Source: an uncultured Spirochaetaceae bacterium
GTDB lineage: Bacteria > Spirochaetota > Spirochaetia > Sphaerochaetales > Sphaerochaetaceae
Assembly (NCBI GenBank): GCA_944390015.1
Contig: CALXOL010000009.1
Coordinates: 1-64,000, forward strand
Length of the DNA stretch: 64,000 nt
Direction: 5' to 3'
The notes under the pieces were generated by a model, which saw nothing but the letters and a program-made list of their open reading frames with translations, made no database searches and had not been told where the DNA came from. The first letter of the stretch is position 1. Each line of letters opens with the position of its first letter. Below, in pieces: positions 8,151-14,791 of this stretch. The translations under genes and the position numbers were made by a program.

Positions 8151-9225
8151 TAGGAAATTTGTAACCGTAGCCTCTCCTTTTTTTGCAATTCTGATAGGTC
8201 TTACTTTCGGTGCAGCCGTTATGATTGCAGTCGGAACCAATCCTTTCTCTGCATATCGACAGATGTTTTCAAAGTCTTTCTTCGATATTTATTATCTTGG
8301 ACAGACTTTAGTGAAAAGTGCTCCAATTATGCTTTCCGGTGTTGCTGCTGCAATAGCTTGGAGGGCAGGATATATTAATCTTGGGATGCAGGGGCAGATG
8401 TGTGTCGGTGGCTTATGTGCTACATTGGTTGCTCTTTTCTTTCCTGTTAAGTCCTGGTGGGTAACTATATTATGTTTTTGTGTTGGTATGACAGCAGGTG
8501 CTATCTGGGCGCTTATACCGACTTATCTTGATTATAAGTTTGATGTGTCAATTATCATCTGTACGCTGATGATGAACTATGCGACGAATTTCTTAACAGA
8601 TTACTTCGTTTCTGCTCCAATTAAAGATACAGCAGGAGATGGACTAGCTATGCAGTCCCCTCAGATTGCAGAAGCGCTTAGGTTTTATAGGTTCTCTCCT
8701 AAGAATGCTATGAATACAAGTGTATTTCTCTCTATTGCCGTTGTTATCCTGATTGCCATTTTCTTGAAAAAATCTAAATTTGGGTATGAGTCTAAAATGA
8801 CAGGGCTGAACAGGGAATTTGCTAGGTATGGTGGAATTAAATCTACGAAAATCATGTTTATGACAATGGCCTTATCTGGAGCACTGTGCGGATTTGCCGC
8901 ATGTATAGAAATTTTTGGTGCAAGGTATCGCTATGTAAATGCAATGTTCACTTCTACAAGTTATTCCTGGACAGGGCTTATGGCGATGCTGATTGCAGAT
9001 TATAACCCTATAATGACGATGGTTTATTCTATTTTCCTTGCAGGCCTTGCGATAGGAGGACAGGCACTTCAAAGATCTGTTGGCCTTCCGATGCAGATAT
9101 CTGATATTATTCAGTGTAGTATTACACTTTTTGTTTCAATAAAACTCCTATTCAATTTTCAGAAACTAAAAATAAATAAGAAGCCAAATCATTTAGAACG
9201 GGATGAGGAGGTGGAACATGAATAG
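8134..9225 (+). CDS. ABC transporter permease (BPD_transp_2 type), first subunit
   Basis: Inner-membrane permease with about ten hydrophobic segments, of the branched-chain/ribose/nucleoside permease family (NupP-like). Family regions: GQTLVKSAPIMLSGVAAAIAW and AGYINLGMQGQMCVGG, the latter close to the conserved N-I-G-x-E/Q-G-Q motif. GGGAGG seven bases before ATG 8134 supports the start, inside the end of the ATPase gene. The stop overlaps the second permease by 8 bp. It pairs with that permease as the heterodimeric channel. Confidence 0.9.
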   Translation: MTMKCNRKFVTVASPFFAILIGLTFGAAVMIAVGTNPFSAYRQMFSKSFFDIYYLGQTLVKSAPIMLSGVAAAIAWRAGYINLGMQGQMCVGGLCATLVALFFPVKSWWVTILCFCVGMTAGAIWALIPTYLDYKFDVSIIICTLMMNYATNFLTDYFVSAPIKDTAGDGLAMQSPQIAEALRFYRFSPKNAMNTSVFLSIAVVILIAIFLKKSKFGYESKMTGLNREFARYGGIKSTKIMFMTMALSGALCGFAACIEIFGARYRYVNAMFTSTSYSWTGLMAMLIADYNPIMTMVYSIFLAGLAIGGQALQRSVGLPMQISDIIQCSITLFVSIKLLFNFQKLKINKKPNHLERDEEVEHE

Positions 9226-10117
9226 TTTATATTTTGCTGCTATTATAAATTCTACTTTCCGTTACGCAACGCCAGTCCTTTTTGCCGCATTAGGTAGTCT
9301 TCTTTGTTCTAGGGGCAATGTTTTTAATGTTGCTCTTGAAGGTCAGATGCTTGCAGCGGCCTTTGCCGCAATCGTTATTAATTTCTATACAAAAAATATG
9401 GTTTTGTCTATTCTTGCTGCGATTTGTGCAGGTTTGCTTGTCTCTTCTGTAGTTGCCTTATTTCAGATCAAATTAAAAGCACATGATATGGTTGTTGGAA
9501 CTACCATTAACCTATTCATTCAAAGTGCTACTGCTTTCTTAATGCAAATTGTTTTCGGCTCACGAGGTATGGTTCAAGGACATGGAATGGTATCCCTTAC
9601 GAAAATTGATTTGAATTTTTTGAGCTGGTCTCCTTTCTTATATAGGGCATTTGAGAATCTGAGCATTTTAGATTATGCTAGCTATATAATTGCAATAATC
9701 GTCTATTTCTATCTTTTTAAGACGGTACGAGGTTTCCATCTTCGTTCCGTTGGCATTAGATATAATGCAGCAAAAAGTTTAGGTATAAACTCTCAAAAAA
9801 TGCAAATGAATGTAGTTCTTATTTCAGGGATTCTCTGTGGGCTAGGTGGAGTATCGCTATGCATGGGCGGAGTTACTGTCTTTGTTGAGAATATGACTGC
9901 AGGAAGAGGTTTTATCGCAATGGGGGCTTCAAGTATGGCACAGGCACATCCAATAATGGCAATTTTCTCGAGTTTATTCTTTGGGGCAACTATTTCTTTG
10001 TCCAAAACGCTTCAAAAGGTTATCAATTCTTATTTTACAGAAACATTTCCATATATCTGCACAATTCTTGCAATTACAATTTATGGAGCGATTTCAAAAG
10101 CAAAGAAGAAAAAATAA
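9218..10117 (+). CDS. ABC transporter permease (BPD_transp_2 type), second subunit
   Basis: Second membrane subunit of the same importer (NupQ-like). The family hallmark is present near residue 25: ATPVLFAALGSLLCSRGNV followed by NVALEGQMLAAAFAA. About nine hydrophobic segments. ATG 9218 is preferred over 9203 because GAGGAGG lies at 9206-9212 and the start then overlaps the preceding gene by eight bases. The aldolase gene begins 23 bp downstream, so import and catabolism are probably on one message. Confidence 0.9.
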   Translation: MNSLYFAAIINSTFRYATPVLFAALGSLLCSRGNVFNVALEGQMLAAAFAAIVINFYTKNMVLSILAAICAGLLVSSVVALFQIKLKAHDMVVGTTINLFIQSATAFLMQIVFGSRGMVQGHGMVSLTKIDLNFLSWSPFLYRAFENLSILDYASYIIAIIVYFYLFKTVRGFHLRSVGIRYNAAKSLGINSQKMQMNVVLISGILCGLGGVSLCMGGVTVFVENMTAGRGFIAMGASSMAQAHPIMAIFSSLFFGATISLSKTLQKVINSYFTETFPYICTILAITIYGAISKAKKKK

Positions 10118-10139
10118 TAGCATAAGAAAAGGAGGAAGT

Positions 10140-10742
10140 ATGAAATATCAGAAGGTTAGGGATAGCATCGTTAATTATTCTAAACAGATGTATCAGGATA
10201 AGCTTGTTTCTGCAACAAGTGGAAATATAAGTGTAAGAGTTAATAATACTTCAGATATTTTTGCTATAACTCCTAGTTCTGAGAACTATATGACACTAAC
10301 CGCAGATCGAATTGTTATCATGAAAACCAGCGGGGAAATTGTATATTGTCCTGAAAATGGAAGACCTTCATCAGAATGGAAGATGCATGCGAAAATATTT
10401 GAGCGCAGAAGTGATGTTCAAGCAATTGTTCATACACACTCTCCATATGCGACTTCCTTTGCGGTTTTAAGAGAATATATACCTGTTATTCTGATAGAAA
10501 TGATACCATGGTTGGGAGGTTCAATTCCGGTAGCAGAATATGCTCCTGCGGGGTCATCGGAATTGGGAGATAAAACAGTGGAAGCTCTGGGAAAAAGAAA
10601 TGGTTGTATACTAGCCAATCATGGAGTTGTTGCGGTCGCTTCTGATATAAATCTTGCATATGTTCGAGCTTCTTATATTGAGGATGCGGGAAAGATTTAT
10701 CATCTTTCTCGAACTGTTGGTACGCCAATTATTCTTAATTAA
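10140..10742 (+). CDS. class II (fuculose/deoxyribulose 1-phosphate type) aldolase
   Basis: Zinc-dependent class II aldolase/adducin family, cleaving a ketose 1-phosphate to dihydroxyacetone phosphate plus an aldehyde. Catalytic glutamate in SSEWKMH (Glu79), zinc ligands His98 and His100 (HTH) and His161 (NHG), phosphate-binding TSGNIS (26-31). The Glu-His-His spacings (19 and 63) equal those of L-fuculose-1-phosphate aldolase. The 200-residue length is slightly short but complete. ATG 10140 follows AAAGGAGG; an open frame upstream is only overlap with the permease. With the MtnA-like isomerase and phosphorylase this is the cleavage step of a DHAP shunt: 5-deoxyribulose 1-phosphate would give acetaldehyde, ribulose 1-phosphate glycolaldehyde. 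Confidence 0.85.
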   Translation: MKYQKVRDSIVNYSKQMYQDKLVSATSGNISVRVNNTSDIFAITPSSENYMTLTADRIVIMKTSGEIVYCPENGRPSSEWKMHAKIFERRSDVQAIVHTHSPYATSFAVLREYIPVILIEMIPWLGGSIPVAEYAPAGSSELGDKTVEALGKRNGCILANHGVVAVASDINLAYVRASYIEDAGKIYHLSRTVGTPIILN

Positions 10743-10827
10743 CAGAGCGAAAAATAGTAAGAGACTTAAGATTAGTACGTCATTTGTTTAGCGGGTTTTT
10801 TCTCGCATTAAAAAAGAGGAGATGTTT

Positions 10828-11658
10828 ATGATTAATACCCCCAACTATGAGTATTACAAGAAAATAGCTGATTTTATCTATTCTAAAATTAATTTTGTCC
10901 CTGATGTTGGAATAATTCTCGGTACGGGCTGTTCCCGTTTTGCTGAAAGAATAGAAAAAGCTGTGATTATTTCATTTGCAGAAATACCTAATTTTCTGCT
11001 AGCTACAAATAGTTCTCATCCAGGAAAACTTATAGCTGGTGAAGTAAACGGGAAAAAAGTAATTTGTCTTAATGGAAGGTTTCATTATTACGAAGGATAT
11101 TCCTTTGAAGAATTAAGTATGCCTGTTAGAGTGTTAAAAATACTAGGGATAACAAAACTAATCATAACAAATGCCTCTGGTGCTGTTAATACAGGGTATA
11201 AGCCTGGTGATCTTATGATAATAAAGGATCATATTAAACTTTATGGAGGAAGTCCCGTTAGAGGGCAGAATATAGATGAGTTCGGACCTAGGTTTTTTGG
11301 AGTTTCAGATATGTATACCAGAGAAATGAGGAAGATTGCAATGGCATGTGCAAAGACTTGTAAATTAAGAGTTCATGAAGGCGTATATATGTATACACCA
11401 GGACCTCAGTTTGAGACACCTGCAGAAATAAAAGCAATGAGGCTGCTTGGAGTCGATGCGGTGGGTATGTCTACGGTTACAGAAGCCTTGACGGCAGCTC
11501 ACTGTAAATTAAATTTATTGGGAATTGCCTTAATTACCAATATGGCCTCGGGTGTTATTGAATTTGTTGATGAGGATGGTTCAAAAATTTCGGATGTAGT
11601 AGCAGACGTTTCAGATGATTTTTGCAATTATTTAGAAATGATTATAAAAGCTATTTGA
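10828..11658 (+). CDS. purine nucleoside phosphorylase, trimeric (PunA/PNP) type
   Basis: Phosphorolyses a purine nucleoside to base plus (deoxy)ribose 1-phosphate. Family motifs in order: GIILGTG (28-34), SHPGK phosphate loop (63-67), GRFHYYEGYS (83-92), ITNASGAVN, GPRFFGVSDMY, YTPGPQFETPAE with Glu196 aligned to the purine-binding glutamate, VGMSTVTEA, and TNMASG with Asn238 aligned to the asparagine that favours 6-oxopurines. Length 276, normal. ATG 10828 is chosen because GAGGAG ends seven bases upstream; the ATG at 10822 abuts it. It follows the aldolase after an 85-bp gap with no clear terminator. A relative specialised for 5'-deoxy- or 5'-methylthio-nucleosides cannot be excluded. Confidence 0.88.
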   Translation: MINTPNYEYYKKIADFIYSKINFVPDVGIILGTGCSRFAERIEKAVIISFAEIPNFLLATNSSHPGKLIAGEVNGKKVICLNGRFHYYEGYSFEELSMPVRVLKILGITKLIITNASGAVNTGYKPGDLMIIKDHIKLYGGSPVRGQNIDEFGPRFFGVSDMYTREMRKIAMACAKTCKLRVHEGVYMYTPGPQFETPAEIKAMRLLGVDAVGMSTVTEALTAAHCKLNLLGIALITNMASGVIEFVDEDGSKISDVVADVSDDFCNYLEMIIKAI

Positions 11659-11944
11659 ATCAGTTAAAGAAGCTGAATCCATAGGATTAATGAAAGCCAT
11701 AGAAAGAACAATTTGCATTAGAGTTATTTTAGAATGCATAGGTAGTAGTTAGAACTATGTCTTTATTGATTGCGAATAAAAATTGGATTTTCATGAAAAG
11801 GTCTGTGACTTAGAGAAGGGTATTGGTAAAAACATGAACGCTCTAGATGATATAAAGTAACCTTATTACTTTTGCAAAAGTTGTGAATATAGCTGTTAAT
11901 AAAAAAACAACAGCATGGGAGGCTTTAGTCTATGTAAGATGAAA
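11659..11944. other. 286-bp region without a gene
   Basis: AT-rich sequence following the phosphorylase gene with multiple stops in all frames. It leads directly into an IS3-type transposase remnant and may itself be decayed mobile DNA. Confidence 0.5.
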
Positions 11945-12091
11945 ATGCATTATGGTAATGAAATGTAATTTAAGACCAGAGGATAGTTAATCGTTACGAT
12001 AATGGATACATACAAATATTATAATGATGAGAGAATACAAATGAAAACAGACTATCTTCCTCCTTATATTATTAGCGGAAAGATAGCCTAG
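11945..12091 (+). pseudogene. IS3-family (IS150-like) transposase C-terminal remnant
   Basis: One frame reads MHYGNE, a stop, FKT, a second stop, then after a few codons YKYYNDERIQMK and YLPP. This is the classic end of an IS3/IS150 OrfB integrase (Y-G-x-E-F-K-T ... YIxYYNxxRI ... LPP). Two in-frame stops and the absence of the upstream DDE domain show that it is dead. It marks past insertion next to the nucleoside locus. No terminal inverted repeats were recognised. Confidence 0.6.
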
Positions 12092-12097
12092 TTTTTT
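12052..12097. terminator. hairpin terminator, possibly bidirectional
   Basis: CTATCTTCC (12052-12060) pairs with GGAAAGATAG (12077-12086) with one bulged A, followed by CCTAGTTTTTT. On the minus strand the stem is followed by a weaker T-rich stretch, so it may also end the TPR gene. It overlaps the transposase remnant. Confidence 0.5.
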
Positions 12098-12143
12098 AGA
12101 TCCATACTGAGGGAGATTTCAACATAAGTTATTTTTATTTTCT

Positions 12144-13760
12144 TTATGATGCGTTTTCGTTTTTGTCTAAATGCTCTTCTAAAAAACTAATGTACTGCTG
12201 CATCCAGTTTGCAAAGTGATTAGGAGAAAGATTTAATGATTTAAAGAAATTCCAATGTTTTTTTGCATTTTCAATATCTCCAATTTCAAAATAAATCTTT
12301 GCCAATTCAATACTTATTGATACTTTTTCTGGTATTCGGCCCCAGGAATCAATTATTCTTGATATTTTGTGTGATTGAGAGATGATAATATCTTTATATG
12401 GGGAATACATATTTTCTTTATGGACAGGAATGTAATATAAAATATGTATTTTGTCTGGTGTCGGTATTGCAAAAGAACATGGAATTATGTATTTTCTCTT
12501 TAATTCTTGGTAACATATATTTTCCCCGTAGAAGGTCTTAGTTATTATGTTGCATGGTGCGGTGCATTCATCAAGAAGTAGCATTTCTACATTGTTTATT
12601 GCTGTAAGATTTAATCCTGCCTTGTATAGTGTATCGGCATAATCATGGAAAAGATTAATATTTTTATTGATGAAAGCTTGTTTGTCTTTATGTTTTAATA
12701 TGGAGATTTTGATGTTCATCAATTCCGCATATTTATAGACTTCACAAGGATCAATGGAGCTTAATAGTTTATCTATATCGGAGAGGGCATCTCCTGCATA
12801 ATAATTTGATATGCTATCATATAAACCTTTAAAGTTAGTCTCTTTTAATAGCGGAGCAAAGGTTTCTTGATTTAAAATTCCCCAGTATTCATGAATTACT
12901 TTGAACCTTTCATAGGTTGTAAGTATTTCAAAATCTTTTACATTATTTGATATGTTTTCGAGTAGCCATTCGTAGTTAAATCGGCCATTCATCACCATTC
13001 GAAATGTCGATACTGTTAGTAATATTTTTTCTTTCTTCGATAATTGGGGAAATAGATTTTCATAAGCAGTTTTATATGTTTCAAATATTTTATTTTCATT
13101 TTTCAATTGTCTATAATAAACAGTAATTGTGTTCATTAGATTTATGTAATTAAAGATTGAATATAAAGGCCGAATAATTTTTGATAGATCGCTTATCACG
13201 GTTTCTGCTTCTTCATAATATCCATCCTGCAAAAGTGCTAAAGATAATCTTTCTGCTATTTTGAAAACTATTAAAGTGTTATTAAATTGTTTTTTAATAA
13301 TTTCCCAGGAATATCTATAGCTTCTAATTCGCTCATTTCTGTTATTGCTAACATAATAAGTAAATAAGCCATAATAAAAGTTGATTTCTACCTTTTCTGA
13401 AGCTGATGTTTTTTTGCTTTCTATTAATGCCTTTGCTTTTACTATGTATTTGTAGCTTTTCTTTAAATTCCCAAATTCATAGTAGATTTTCCTGTATAGT
13501 AAATAAACTCTTGAGTCTTTTAAGTCTTCAACCAACTTTTCTGGTATTGTTTCTTTTGCCGCATTTAAATTTCCAAGTTGCACCAGTAGCTTAGCTTTAG
13601 TTATGTCAGCTTCTTTCTTTTCACATGGATATAATTTATCATCCAATTCTGTAAGAAGATTTAGTGCTTGTAATGCCTCTCCCCGCTGAGCAAGACAGTT
13701 TATCTTTAAAAACATATATTCAATTTTTAATGTAGTTGTTTGGAAAATAGCTTTAAACAA
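12144..13760 (-). CDS. tetratricopeptide-repeat protein, C-terminal part of a frameshifted gene
   Basis: 538 codons of alpha-helical repeats; examples are INCLAQRGEALQALNLLTELD, AKLLVQLGNLNAAKET and IYFEIGDIENAKKHWNFF, typical TPR-like helices. Enzymatic motifs are absent. The only start is TTG right after an in-frame TGA, with no Shine-Dalgarno. In the next frame immediately upstream (13761 to about 14010) lies coding-like sequence with two membrane helices and a basic juxtamembrane segment leading straight into this frame, so the natural protein was probably a membrane-anchored TPR protein of about 650-680 residues. Function unknown; possibly a signalling or scaffold protein. Confidence 0.55.
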   Translation of the reverse strand: MFKAIFQTTTLKIEYMFLKINCLAQRGEALQALNLLTELDDKLYPCEKKEADITKAKLLVQLGNLNAAKETIPEKLVEDLKDSRVYLLYRKIYYEFGNLKKSYKYIVKAKALIESKKTSASEKVEINFYYGLFTYYVSNNRNERIRSYRYSWEIIKKQFNNTLIVFKIAERLSLALLQDGYYEEAETVISDLSKIIRPLYSIFNYINLMNTITVYYRQLKNENKIFETYKTAYENLFPQLSKKEKILLTVSTFRMVMNGRFNYEWLLENISNNVKDFEILTTYERFKVIHEYWGILNQETFAPLLKETNFKGLYDSISNYYAGDALSDIDKLLSSIDPCEVYKYAELMNIKISILKHKDKQAFINKNINLFHDYADTLYKAGLNLTAINNVEMLLLDECTAPCNIITKTFYGENICYQELKRKYIIPCSFAIPTPDKIHILYYIPVHKENMYSPYKDIIISQSHKISRIIDSWGRIPEKVSISIELAKIYFEIGDIENAKKHWNFFKSLNLSPNHFANWMQQYISFLEEHLDKNENAS

Positions 13761-14177
13761 TCAGCTTGAACTATATTCAGTATGGAATCTTTCTCCAACA
13801 ATATCTGCTCATTTAATTTGCGCAATATTCTATTTCTTATACCTCCGTTAAATAATGGACGTAGACTTCTGAGATAATAAATGAAGTATATAATTAAAGT
13901 TCCAATAACTACCAGAAAACTCTGAAGATTAATTATATTGAAATATTTAAAGATTAATGGGATGGTTGATATAGCAACAAAGTATTTAAGACAGAAGTAT
14001 TTTCTTCCATTTCAAAATGCGGTAAAAGGCATCCTTTTTCTGAAATTGAAGTAATCCAAACGGATAAGATGAAATCATATATTTAATGGCGTGAATGGAT
14101 TCTGGCACTTTCAAAATCTGAAAGACATAAAAGCAAAAGTTATTTCTTTCCTTTGAAGAACGCAATATAAGGTTCAT
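13761..14177 (-). pseudogene. 5' part of the TPR membrane protein gene, broken by frameshifts
   Basis: Minus-strand reading from 14177 (MNLILRSSKERNNF...) runs to a stop at 13986. A shift of one base in the GAAAA run near 13998-14001 would continue into YFCLKYFVAISTIPLIF, then a second helix (SFLVVIGTLIIYFIYYL) and RNRILRKLNEQILLEKDS. A second shift near 13740-13760 joins the TPR frame. Seen: coding-like sequence with helices but no start codon of its own. Inferred: one gene with two indels, either real decay or assembly error. Confidence 0.45.
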
Positions 14178-14413
14178 TCTATTTTCTAAATGGCATTGTG
14201 ATGAATGATTGATTCCATGATATGAACTGAATGGGGAGGGTAGGAAATAAGATATTCCTACAAAGAAATTGTCAATTTTCCTGACTTTATGGAGGAAAAC
14301 CGCCTTTGTTCGGCTGGGGCAATCTGTTGGCTAACATTTTCATATTTTGTAGAAATTGGCTAAGACTGATTAGTCTATCTCCATGACAGGCTTAAAGTTG
14401 TTTTCCTTGCTAT
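14178..14413. other. region with no supportable gene
   Basis: Non-coding or decayed sequence upstream of the frameshifted TPR gene. A minus-strand frame stays open here for some distance without a Met and could be further 5' sequence of that gene. A short palindrome AGACT-GATT-AGTCT is present. No recognisable promoter. Confidence 0.4.
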
Positions 14414-14680
14414 TTATAATTCCGCCTCTTTTGCCCCATTAATTTCATAGACCAAAATGCTTTTAAGTAACTTGGAAATGGTTTTTAAGGATATATTTAA
14501 AAACAACGCTAGTATGTACGTTTTAATGTTTAGATACTTCGTGTTGAGACAAAGGATGCAGATTATAGCAACAAGCCAAATACAACATAATATTAATATT
14601 GTCCATAAGATTAATTTCTTATTATTAGTAACATTTTTTTTCGAGTTTTTTACTCTTTTATATTTCAAAGTTTTTTTCAT
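14414..14680 (-). CDS. possible small single-pass membrane protein
   Basis: 88 codons: a strongly basic N-terminus (MKKTLKYKRVKNSKKN) followed by one or two hydrophobic helices (LILWTILILCCIWLVAIICIL, then YILALFLNISL). The pattern is protein-like but no Shine-Dalgarno precedes the start, there is no family resemblance, and the opposite strand also has a similar-sized frame. Treat as doubtful. Confidence 0.25.
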   Translation of the reverse strand: MKKTLKYKRVKNSKKNVTNNKKLILWTILILCCIWLVAIICILCLNTKYLNIKTYILALFLNISLKTISKLLKSILVYEINGAKEAEL

Positions 14681-14791
14681 GCTTTGATGATATTGTTGTG
14701 GTAATAACCTATCGAGCAGATAAATGTATAAACTTAATAAACTGTATAAGCTTGCTTTTTTTGATAAAATAGAAAAGGAAAGGAATAATAA

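Noticed and set aside
14190-14330. Open minus-strand frame upstream of the frameshifted TPR gene
   Set aside because: Stays open but lacks a start and any recognisable family; could be chance, so not annotated as a separate gene.
14457-14687. 76-codon plus-strand frame opposite the small membrane-protein candidate
   Set aside because: Mirror-image frame in AT-rich DNA, without ribosome site; the minus-strand frame has a more protein-like basic N-terminus, but even that is weak.
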